Positions 47,322 to 58,707 of a stretch of 64,000 nt of DNA are shown here, piece by piece. The stretch comes from Leptasterias polaris (Eukaryota; Echinodermata; Asteroidea; Forcipulatida; Asteriidae). Position 1 is the stretch's first letter. Every line of letters starts with the position of its first letter. The position numbers and the translations under genes are program-made. The notes beneath the pieces are model-generated. The model saw nothing but the letters and a program-made list of their open reading frames with translations, did no database searches and was not told the origin of the DNA. The stretch spans positions 124,001-188,000 of the forward strand of contig JAZGTN010000300.1 of the NCBI GenBank assembly GCA_037783415.1, given 5' to 3'.

Positions 47322-49692
47322 TTTGGCCCTGTTGGATCTACCAATATACTTATAACTATATTTTAAAATATGCAATTCTCACTCACAATACTCGATCTTA
47401 TTAGCAATAGCAGACATCAGGAAACAAAATCAAGGGAAATGCAGTGTGTGGCGATTTTCAAACTACTTGTTTTTGGTCCGGAAAATATTTATGATCTGTG
47501 GGTTGATTTCAGCGTTACAAAGCACGTTCCCCAGCAAGAGGACCAGTCCGTGGATCTATATGGTGTTGCTTGATATCAGTACATGTACATGTACATACCA
47601 CCAAAGTATACCAGCCTCGAGTTCACATCTCAACACAGAAAACCATTAACTGTGTTCTGTAATGTAAAATTGCACCAGCTCCATATGATTTCAGATGACG
47701 ATTGTCCCATTTGTATTATGACGGATGACATGACACGATGAGTGTTATCAGAGCAGCCATCAAGGCGAAGGAGATTAGTGGGGAACGAAGTACAGACGGT
47801 CACCATAAATTAACATGCACACACACACACACACTGCGCCTCTTGTAAATGCAACCGGCCCATTGTAAACACACCAAACACCCCCATCGATCCAACATGG
47901 GGTGCAGTCAACTTTGGCAAAGCGAGGTCAGGCCAGACTTTACTTTTTGTGATGTGAATTACCCTGTGATAGGCCGGGCATATGAGTTTGTTGTGTGGAT
48001 TAGTAAATGAAGTATACACGCCTGACTTTATTCAGGAATGAATAAAGGATGGAGTTTGAGCAAATAATATACCAATATAATTAATATAAAACCACCTGTG
48101 TGTTAATGGAATGGCGTGGTGGGGAATTGAGACGTGTAAAAATATTGTGTCATGTTTTCGTTTTGCTCTCGTTTAAATCAATATCGAACCCCTGCGTGCC
48201 ATTTATTCGTTGTTCGAAAGATGTTGCACATTACAATCCGTAATTGTTATCTTTTTTCATAGACCATATTTACTATATTTTTTTGCCCCCCCCCCCCCCC
48301 CCCAACTGAGAAACATCCACTACTCGACTGAGAAACTCCACTAAACGGATGGCGCCGGAGCGTGTAGATATTTGATTCGTCACCATGCACAAAGATCGGC
48401 AATTTCTTCAGCAGAAAAAACCCAGCTAAAATGATGTTATTTATGTTGTTTAAGACTAAAGTTCTATATGAATGATTTATTTAGAAAAAAACGATTTGGT
48501 AAGCAGATATATCTTCTTGACACTTCTTATAAAACCAGCTGAGCTATATTCATGTAATCTGCACTGGCAAGTAGGCCTACGTTTTTCACCATATTTTCAG
48601 TGGGGGGGGGGGGGGGGGGGGGTTCTTGGCAATAACAAGACGCGGACTTTCAATGTCGAATGAACTTCCACATAGCCTTTTATTATTGTTCTACGCAGAC
48701 GATATATCTTACCGGGCTACTTGTACCAGAGTCATATCGGTCTCGTTGATTTACGTTCTCACGCATCGCCGTCGTGCCTTGAGACCCGGGTTCAAAGGGT
48801 TCACGACACGTTGCACATTGAAGACGATGTACAGTACATTCTCGGTAAACATCCAGACACCAGACCAAAGTTGCAGCTTGAACTCAATCACATGTTTTAA
48901 AAATTGATGAGTAAATTTTAGACGTTCATCTTATTTTTTGGCACGAATTGAACCTCATTGTCAGGTTGTTTTATTTTAATAAACTGAAATTTCTCGGGGA
49001 AACCTTGTAGGTATTATAATTAAGAATATGAAAGTGTCTGACATGAATTGACACTTTGGCTTCCGAACAAAATGTTCTCAAGACAAACGAAAATTACGTC
49101 CACTTTTTTGATCAACACTCACTTTTCCTCACTCAAAAAGTTGGTGTTTAAACAAATGAAAAGAAAGGGTCTACGTGTAGGCCTATATCGCTTTAAGAGT
49201 TCACCTGTCGAGGGGTAAAAAAAATGTTACATCTTTGTGAACTTTGTACACGTTATAGTGGAACACGATGTATGGTGTGTGAGCAAGGAGCAAGGAGCAA
49301 GGAAGAGTAAATAGTAGCATTATGCTCGCTTTAGAAAACAACTTGTATAGTGGTACACAAAGACCCTATTATAATCGAAGATCGTTCATCGACGTCCACC
49401 TATTCAATCGACTATTACTAAACCAGATCACCGTACGAAGCAGTGGTTTGTTATGATCATTATTCTATACATGCAGCAATACTTGCATTATGATTCAACC
49501 AGGATGGATAAATAGGTTATACTTTTGAAGTCTACGGAATCATAGGCTGCATGACAGCAGGTATACACAGTGGTGAAGAGTCCCCTTTTCTATACCTAAA
49601 GGATTTATAGTGGGCATTTTAGGTTCGCTGTTTCATGAGACTTGTTTTCGACAGTGGCGATCTAGTCTTTCGTCGGAACCCTCTCCGTAATA
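47322..49692. other. Spacer between divergent genes (47.3 kb minus, 49.7 kb plus)
   Basis: Probably holds the promoters of both flanking genes. It contains an ACATGTACATGTACAT run (47579-47596), a CA run (47817-47832), a C-run (48287-48303), a G-run (48602-48622) and an AGCAAGGAGCAAGGAGCAAGG repeat (49283-49303). No additional gene was seen. Confidence 0.45.
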
Positions 49693-51701
49693 ATGGGGGT
49701 AAGTTTTGCTGGGTTTACACCCTGGAACACCTAGCGTACAGTACAATACTGTATGCTGTTATCTTTTAAAGCAAAGATATTGTTCATCGTTGATATTGGA
49801 GACATGATGATCGTTCCGATTGGTGAACAGTGCCATTTGATTGGTGTTCCAACTTTTTGGTTTGAACGTGTAAAGGCTTAATTAGGCCTACACTTATTGA
49901 AAACTGAAAATTTATGTAGCTATCATACAACCACCATAAGGTCTTCAAACCCTCGCTGTCCAATGATCAAAGATGACAACGAAAAAGTAGTGTTAAAATG
50001 TCATCGTATAGGGTCGAAATTTCAGGCCACTAACTAATTTTTGCATTTATCATACCACAGGTCCTTCGGTTGGTAAGCAGTTTGCAACAGCTAATTCTAT
50101 TTTCACGTATTTATTAGTGGAAGTTGAAATATTTATAACTAAGTGTATTCGTAAATGTAATGATGTCATTGAAGTTTACTCGTAGTGTATTTGCCAGCCA
50201 TGTGTATATGCAGTTGCCTTTAAGATTAAGTATTTTGGATTGAACTGAACTTATTATTGTTTTTATTAGACTAAAAACTCCCGGTTCCGAATTGACCCGG
50301 ATCCCGGGTTCCGGGGGTGGGGGGGCTGACCCGTTTCTGGGTCACTCTGACCATGGAAACTGGTTAACATGGTATTTTAGCTCGGATTCTGCGACTCACT
50401 AAGCTTTGCCCATTTTCTTGGGTTATTTTGACACAGATTAAGGTTTACAGTCACTGACTCGGAAATGGATCAGACCTTTTGGCCTTGGGACCCGGATCCG
50501 TGTCTATTCTAACCCAGAAGTTTTTGTGAGTGTTCCCCGATCCCCCTCTCGTTTTCTCCAATTCTGGATAACTCTATGAAGAACACTCTAAAAACCGCTT
50601 TATCAGTGTCAAAATGTAGACTTTATTCAAAGATTTTACATTAATTAGGCCTATGTCTGATATGTTTAATTTTTTTCTGATTCAGCAATACAAACAATCT
50701 GACGATCGGACATCAACTTCATCCACGATTGACCCCGACCAACATGGCCGGCGCGAACTGTTCCTGGTCTTCCTGTCTGCCGTCACCGTAGTCTTCCACA
50801 CTCTCCGTCACCCACTGAGAACAATCCGCCACTGTGCTGGATTCTGTTCCCTGGCTCCGTGGGGAGAGGTCAACGAAAGTGTGAAGGGAGACACACCTCC
50901 CCCTCCTGCCGGTGAGATTCTTCTCTCGACGGCGGAGGCGGACAGCGAAGAGAACAACAACGAGCCGTCTGGTGTCTCTGAAGTTGCAGGTGTTGGTGGG
51001 TTGAAACGAAAGAGTCCGTCTAAACAGGTTAGAAAGAAGTCATCAAGAATCGTGCATTAGGACTACATGTTTTGAAATTATGGAAAAAATTACATGACGA
51101 ATGATCAATTGAAAGCTAATTTTCATAGGCCTAGGGTTGTCGGTACCAACTGTGCACGAAGAAATATTTCCATCAGAAATATTGTCACGGTCTTTGTTGA
51201 TTTGCCAAATCACAATAAGCATATAACACCAAAATGGTGCAAAATCGCGAGCCAAACAATATTTAAAAGTCGTCATTAGATGTTTTCTCTCAAACTTGAG
51301 CACCTTACTTGAAAAAACATACTCAAACAGGTTGTTTGCATTTAATGTAAAGTACCGATACAGCATTGGCAAGTGTATAAACTCTTAACGAAGTTCACTT
51401 CATGTAAAGATTAGCCAACAAGTACAACCAAACAAATACTGAAGCAATTGAATTCACATTCATAAATAACGCCTAGTCAGTGGTGTAAATGAACATTTCG
51501 AGTTTTTTCTCTTCTTGTTTTCCCCTACAGATAAAGAAAAACCTCAGAAAGGGTGTCCAACACCTTGGCACTAGCTCTATGCTTTTTTCTTCACCGATGG
51601 GTTCGGCGTCCATTGCACGTGACATTCATCAACGTATGTCCTCAAATTATAAATACGCGGAGATGCAAGAAGTATATGTGCCTTCGACCCTGTTTTTGTG
51701 A
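49693..51701 (+). CDS. Unrecognised small protein, 172 residues (family member 2?)
   Basis: Exons 50686-51027 and 51531-51701 are well supported: a pyrimidine tract ending TTCAG before 50686, donor AACAG|GTTAGA, acceptor TCCCCTACAG, and a phase-0 frame. The first coding exon is inferred as ATGGGG at 49693-49698 before GTAAGT, giving an MG-Q start (a possible N-myristoylation site). The body has a hydrophobic ELFLVFLSAVTVVFHTL stretch, a basic Arg/His segment, a Pro-rich and then acidic region, and KRKSPSKQ at the junction. The last exon (IKKNLRKGVQHLGTSSMLFS, then SPMGSASIARDI, ending VPSTLFL) is exactly 171 nt including the stop, as in the minus-strand gene at 42418. If the last intron is retained, the frame instead stops at 51058-51060. 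Function unknown. Confidence 0.6.
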
Positions 51702-54282
51702 CAATCTTTTAAAGACTTTTTGTGTCTTGTTTTGTATACAGTTGGGTTTTAAAACTTATTTACTATAGTCTCAACCAACACGAAACTTAGCTGTTGAATT
51801 TGTGAGGAGTATAAATTGAGGCAGAGAGAAACTACTGGCTTCGTGGAACCGATTTGAAAAATGACTCAATACGTCGTGCAGGAGACCGATCCGTGGATGT
51901 AGATTTATCTGTTCTTCAAAATGGCTTTGGGCATGAGCTACGATATTTTCACCGTAGTTTAGCAAACAAAAGTGTGAATGTTCTCTTCGCGGGAATGAGC
52001 ATGAACTATACTGAGCATGAACTATAATTTGTTGTTATGTAAGCCTATATAATTCAATTCAATTCAATATAGTTGACGACGGGCTGCCCCTTATTATTAA
52101 CTTGACCCTTGGGGTTGCTGAGAAGAAGAAAAAAAGTGGTGCATGATGTTTATAATATTTTAAGCTATTGTATATTTTGTATCTTTTTGTGTGTAGCGCT
52201 TAGAAACACTTCGTATGAAGCGCTATATAAATGCTGTTTATTAAAATTATTGTTATCGATTTTCGCTCCAAATTTTCACTGGTTGGCTGAGTTTAGTCTT
52301 TATTTTTCGAAAACCTTCCATCTTTAGTCTGATATCAGATCATGTCAATATTGCCAATTACTTGTTTCCCTGAGCCTATCTCACTTGTCAGGCTCCTCAA
52401 TCAATATGTTTGTCATGTTATAAACCATTGCCTCACAGTCCCTTAGATCAAAATGTCATCTCAGGATGTCCTGATACTCCCCGGGTTTAAATCTCAAAAA
52501 AGGATAAGAAATAATTGATGATTCTTAAATAACCAATAATGGGCGTGGAGAAGTCAGACTGATAAAACGCTGAAAAACACCGCCATAGGTATTTTTTGTC
52601 ATTTTGTTTGTCTTAATAAAAACATTAACTTCAACTCTCAATCGCTCGAAACGACCGGAATTTCTCCTTAAATGTTTGCCATCAGCTTTAGGAATTAATT
52701 ATCGTTTGTTTTTACTGAATGTCGCTCTGGATTTTAATAGAAACTATTTTCTTATGTTTTTAGCGAAGGCCTATAAAGTATAGTTTTATTTGACAAGCCA
52801 TCGTAATTTTCTTTCATATTTCATTAATTTGTTATCTTTATTTTATGTGTAGGCCTATTTGAATATGAGTTGAACTATCTCAGCTGTACATGTACGCTTC
52901 CCTTTTTCAACCTCCGTATTTAAACTGACAGTGATGGGTAACCAAGATGCTCAGTAGAATCCCGTAAAATTAATTTTCACCTGCTAAAAATGCACAACAA
53001 TACATGAAGTGAACAGGATGTGTATCCTTTGGGACTTCTTGAAATTAAAACGTCTACATCATATGACATTCAAAGTAAATTATTCAAAGTAACAATCAGG
53101 TAAGCTTGTATTGGGTATAAGAAGTGATGACTGATGTTTTATGAATGGCCGTCATAGTTTATGGGGACCCTTTTTATTCTGAGCTTGAATCATCACCGAA
53201 CCAAAACTGCAGAGGGCGGTATAACCCCCGATCGTGTGGGTGTTACATTTTGTAGGACAAAAAGTTTAACTGTATAATATTATTTGAGTTAAGTTTTAGC
53301 ATTCGAGTATGTTGAATAATCGCCACTGGTTTTGGTCTTATAGTGCCTATAGTGCCTAATGAAGAAAGAATCCGAGATGACAAAATAATCAATCAAAATA
53401 TGTATTTCTCTATATATAGTCTCTCTAACTCTGTGAACCGCATGATGAATAATTTACAGATCTGGTTTATTTTATAGTCATTTGTGCTTGGATACACCCA
53501 ATTCTCACATAGCACTGCAAAAGCTCTTTACACAGTCAATAAAATGTTTCATTGCCTTCAGCAAAATTGGAATCGAATACAGATCAATGATCATTATCGC
53601 TAATTAACACAACGTGTAAGATAAACAAGGAAACGATACTTGCAGTAATTAAGTCTTTGGTTTCAAACATTGGTCTATAATCAATACAGTTTACAAATTA
53701 GTAGTCGCAAATTAAGTTAGCCTAAAAATATTTGGATCACCACTGGAGACACTGCCCTATTTTCAGTGTTTATTGGAAACATGAGAAACTCTTAGACACT
53801 GCGTAGTTGTTGTTTTGGAAAAGGGTGTTTTTCACTGGTTTAATGGAATAAAACATTTGGGCATTTTCTTGAAACTAAGTTACTATAATCCTAATTCTTG
53901 TGGGCCGCCGTGATAGTATGGTTTCAAGAAAATTGTATACATTTTCCTGTACGAAAAATTACTCATTAAGTCTCAAGTTATGATGACTTTGAACTCTAAA
54001 TTGTTTCCATATAGGCCTAATGGGTTTTTTTTAATTGAAAAAAGGAAAACAAAGAAGAAAAACCCACCCCAAAACCAGGGGCAATCAATATTAGGTTAAA
54101 GGTGCTGTAATTGGTAATTGGAGCCTACCGATTGTGTTAATTATATATAAATGTAGGTATCATACAATAAAACTAACCTGTGAAAATTTCACTTCAAAAG
54201 GTGGTCGCGATTTTGAGATATAACCGAAAAACCGGAGCGAATATTTCCACGCAGGAAGAATATTCCCCATAGGAATACACAG
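51702..54282. other. Intergenic DNA, no gene seen
   Basis: AT-rich sequence; includes a SINE tail fragment at 52191-52256. No exon was supported. Confidence 0.4.
52191..52256 (+). mobile_element. SINE 3' tail fragment
   Basis: GTGTAGCGCTTAGAAACACT, then GAAGCGCTATATAAATGC and a degenerate ATT tail match the SINE 3' end seen at 37020 and, in reverse, at 26467. Confidence 0.55.
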
Positions 54283-54317
54283 TCTGAGAAGCGTTTCTGA
54301 CAGAAACGCTTCTCAGA
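54283..54317. repeat. Perfect 35-bp palindrome
   Basis: TCTGAGAAGCGTTTCTG, a single A at 54300, then its exact reverse complement. It is embedded in a degenerate interspersed repeat (about 54100-54450) and is probably the centre of a foldback element. Confidence 0.9.
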
Positions 54318-54449
54318 TTCAAATTGTTGGGAATAAAAAGTGATATATTTTTCCATAACCGTAGTACTTCGAAGTTAAAAGTTTCTCCAAATTCATTATA
54401 CTACCCAAAGCTGCTGTACTTCTTACCAAGTAAGTTTTTATTGCCATTA

Positions 54450-55653
54450 ATTGTCAGAGTCATTACCAAACGTGTACTGTGCTTTTAAGGTAAAGTATAG
54501 TATAGGTAAAGCGGGTTTATAGACATATAGGTAGCCTAAGTTTAGTTTTAAGTTTAAGTTGAGTATATTATCAGGGTTTCTAGAAAATATATATTGTAAT
54601 GTGAACAAAATGCCCCTTCAGCCTTCAGTCAGGACATGGTACTATACTAGGGTTAGGTTTAGATTGCCCCCGGCCCAAGAGACATCGATTTCATCAAAAA
54701 CTTCAAGATAAAACATGCTAAGACTTGATTTTCATGACAACTATAGCTAGATTGTGGTTTTGTCGCTCTAAATCTAGCACTGGCTCAGTATCTTCATTTC
54801 TACTGGGAGATACTAGTAGGGTAAGTTTTGATAGAGTATAAGCTTTCGTATTAAATCAACATCGGGTTGAGGTAATGTATTTGAACCAAACTGTGCTGCC
54901 ACAGAACACGCATTTTCCACAACGGATTTCCCTTTTTACACTGGCGTGTTACGATTTATTTTGAAGGATCTTCTTACCCGCCAAGAAACTCTATTATTGG
55001 ATTTACAGAAGTGTCTTCTTTCCAAGATATCTGCTGTACGGTCTCTGCTGTACGATTCTCTGTGTTGATTAAATTGGACACCCAAGCGTCACTCTGACTT
55101 TGTGAGATTGGACAAGGTTATTTTTTTAATTATTTATTTACTTATTTATTTTCAATCATCTACCGTTCTTCCACACTACGATTGTGACGTCAGACCGCCC
55201 ACTTCCTCGATAAATTGTATTTACTTGTTATGTCATTTTGTAAGATAAAGCAGGCCTTGATTGATGATGATGATGGATCGATCGTGTCCTTGTTCGGCTT
55301 TAACAAGCAAGATAACTTGGCCTTGTGTGCACACCATACGTCACCAAACTCAGCAAGAACCAGGCTATGTGCCAGGGTCGAGCGCAGTGTGTGTGATGAA
55401 GTAGGCCACGCTAGCTAGCCTTGGTCAGCCTGTTGGTGTGGGTACGTTTTGTACATGTACATGTACATACGGGGATCCGACTCATGTGAATCCGGATGTA
55501 AACAAAACACAAACTGATCCACAGTGAGGGAGGAGGGCACATACCACCACCAGACAGCAAGCAAGTCGCGCGCACACAACGCACATTGAAGTGTATTTTT
55601 GACCATTGGATTGTCATACATTTACAAGCAAGTCTACACAGAAAGGACGAAAA
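54450..55653. other. Intergenic DNA, GC-richer near the right end
   Basis: Nothing supported up to 55180; from about 55190 to 55600 the sequence is richer in GC and CpG (GTCGCGCGCACACAACGCAC at about 55564), which could be a promoter for a transcript starting near 55.6 kb. Confidence 0.4.
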
Positions 55654-55669
55654 ATGAAGGTTTTTGCAG
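55654..55669 (+). CDS. Possible very short first coding exon of an unknown gene
   Basis: A GC-richer region precedes AAAATGAAGGTTTTTGCAG and an ideal donor GTAAGT at 55670. This would encode MKVFA plus one base. No matching phase-1 exon was found to the right within the window, and five residues cannot identify a protein. It could be a 5' exon of the gene at 58708 (non-coding in that case), of a gene beyond the window, or chance. Confidence 0.2.
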
Positions 55670-57810
55670 GTAAGTTGAGTTCAGGAAAAAATTGTGAAGG
55701 AACAAATTCAATATTGTTATTAATTACCCCCAAAAGTCCGTCGAAAATGATATTGATAGTGCCTGCCTGGAGCAGAACTGTACTACTAGTACTACTAATA
55801 CTATAGTAGAGTAGAGGGCGTGAGCTTGGTGTAGTCTGCTATCTTTTGCAGGCAACAGAGGCTATCGATGTTATCTTTATTCTTTGCAATATGCCTAAAA
55901 AGGGGGGTGTAAATTTCGGCTGGGTTTGTATTCAACATGCAGGGTAATTGTGAAAATAAAATTAATATTTGATTATTCAAAAGGGAATGCTGTAAATATG
56001 TAAAGACAGCAGCAAAGTCTTGTAAAACCACACCCCGTTTATCGAGTCTCTGAGTGAGACTTTTCAACGCGGAGGGACAGGAATAGATAAAGAGAAAGTG
56101 TACATTTTCACAAAATCTCACTACGTAGGCCTAGGCAGGCCTACACAAAAATGACTGTTGTTGGATAAACTTATCATTGTGAAATACACATTGGTAATAG
56201 ACCCTTCCCATGTATTTCAGAATAATATTACTGTTGATTTGGCAATTAAGCAATCTGTTCATGATAGCCAACAAGATTGTTAATGACTGATTCTGCATAG
56301 TCTACAATAGTTTTTTGTTTAATCCTCCAGGTTAACTGGGCGGTCGTTGATGGACCTTTTTAGTCAAAGAAATAATACAGGGTAATTTGACATTTTCCAT
56401 GCTATTTGGCTAGGCTAAGGGAAATTGTAACTTTGAGATTTTTAAACCAATTTGTTGGTGGAGTAAAAAGAAATTGTTTACAAATTTGGCTTGTTGACAC
56501 TAATGGCTAATTCTCTCAAGGTTTTGAATAAATAAACTTCAGTTGTTGTGAAATGATAAACAAGTTTGTACAAGATTATTGAATCATAGATCAAATAATA
56601 CTGTAATACAACTTGACATGTTCTGATCAGCTGATGTCCTGAATAAAAATAAATAAAAAATCAGCTGTGCCATTGAAAATTAAAAAACCCTTCACAAAGT
56701 CCTGCAGTGCCTGGTACTTTAACAGACTGCAGTTGCAATATATTTGCAAACAGTTATTCAATAAATGATCTAATGGAACTTTAATTGATAAATTTGTTCC
56801 AGAATAAATCATGACTTTTTGTTACAAAGTGATTGATGAGTGATGATCAGTATGAAGTCAAAACGTAGGCTTTAATTAAAAGCCCTTGGCTTATTGGAGT
56901 GTCTCATTCCTTATTCATAGACAATCTGAAATCACACTGCCTTTGAAGCAATAATGACACGTTCCTCCCAAGTGTAGCTTGATGGCCTTCAGATTTGATC
57001 ATGAATAATTCATGAACAGTTTATGAATGATTCATTGTAACTCAACCTTGTGTTGAAAACTACAAAGATTCAACTGCTTTAAATTTGCATTCATCAATTT
57101 TATTGAACTACTTGTAGCAAACAAAACAGGAAGGCTCCAAACAATATGTAGACATCAAAGACATTTTTATTTAATTTTGTTTACTTTTGTGTTCACATTT
57201 ATTTATTTTTTTTCACCATTATCCTCCCAGATATTGATTTGATTTTAAGCGGATAAAGGATTAACAATAAATTAAGTTGTAAAAAACGTGAAAAGACATT
57301 GGAAACTTTGTACATATTCAGAATAACAGGTCTCACAATACCATTTTAAAAGAACCACAAATCATAATAATAAAACAATTGTCATTAAAGTATTATGGAT
57401 TCTGACTACAAAGTGACTTAGCATGCAATTTGGCTAATGTCAGGGTGCATTTTGGCATTCACAACCAATAACTGTTTCGGTCATTGACCATTGATTAACT
57501 AATGGCCAATGATGTTTACCGGCAGCAGCGGTACTGTTAAAAACTCGTTGATATAGGCCTAAAGTATTCTCAGCAGGAATCGCTAGGATACTGTAGATTT
57601 CTTGATATATATTTTCATTGAGCTTTCTGAATAACAAAGTGTCTATGAGAAAACAGTGCAATTTTAAAATTGCTTTAAAGGAAATTATTTAGGCCTCAGG
57701 CCCTCAACTTTTTTAACCAAAAAGAAATATATATCGCACTTTCATGCAGGAAGGCCACTTATTCAAATGTCAAATTGAATTAAGAATTTGTATTAGACTT
57801 AGCATTTTTA
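55670..57810. other. Non-coding DNA, no gene seen
   Basis: AT-rich, with short chance frames only. It may be intronic if a 5' exon at 55.65 kb belongs to the 58.7-kb gene. Confidence 0.4.
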
Positions 57811-58110
57811 GGTTCCTCGCTATTGATGGCAAATCTTAACTATCAAGTCAAAGTTCCTCACTATCAATGGCAAATCTTAACTAACAAGTCAAGGTTCCTT
57901 GCTATCTATGACAAATCTTAACTAACAAGTCAAGGTTCCTCTCTCTATCAATTTGGCATTTATCTTAACTATCAAGTCAAGAATCCTTGCTATCAAGTCA
58001 ATGTTCCTTGCTATCAATGGCAAATCTTAACTAACAAGTCAAGGTTCCTGACAATCTTAACTGTCAAGCCAAGGTTCCTTGCTATCAATGGCAAATCTTA
58101 ACTATCAAGG
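57811..58110 (+). repeat. Minisatellite, ~41-bp unit, about seven degenerate copies
   Basis: The unit is CTATCAATGGCAAATCTTAA followed by CTAACAAGTCAAGGTTCCTTG. Copies vary by substitutions and partial deletions. It lies about 600 bp upstream of the ATG of the gene at 58708. Confidence 0.92.
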
Positions 58111-58707
58111 CATTACTGAGGTAAATGTTTCTTTGACACAGTTAAAGTTTCCCGGATTTTGACATTAACTGTGTGTTTGAACAAGGCTTTGTTTTTCCCT
58201 GAAGAGCATAACAAGTTTTATAACTTTAAATTGAAATTCACATCATGCCCCCCTTTCACTGAAAGCTACTGTTGTAGGAGAGAAAATAAAAACCCACCCC
58301 CAATACTTTATCAAAACACTTGGCTAGATTCACAAGTTGACAGAATAACACTTGATAAATGACAACATCGACCTCTGTACTATGTACACAAACTGATTTG
58401 CACTCAACTCCCGGATTTGTTTTGTTTTGGTTGCTGCAGGTACATTGTAATAGCTTCATACTGCACCTGTGTGAGTCAACAAGATGTGGCTTTGTTACTA
58501 ACAAACTCGGTAGAATTTTCTGTGATTTTCAAGTACTTTGTTGGTCAAAATAGTCAGTACTGTAGGAGAGTGATGTGAGAGGTTGGTATTATCCCTGCAT
58601 CGAATCTACAGGATGTTATACGCGTTGTGAGATTTTCCATTTTATATGATTTGAATTCATCGCGTCGGACACCATATACTTGATTTCCTACTGAAAAAGA
58701 AAAAAAA

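Noticed and set aside
55654..55669. Start of PRMT7 (begins MKIF in mammals)
   Set aside because: Only five residues, different after MKVF, and no following exon with the family sequence was found.
57811..58110. CRISPR-like array
   Set aside because: Units are contiguous and degenerate without unique spacers; genome is eukaryotic.
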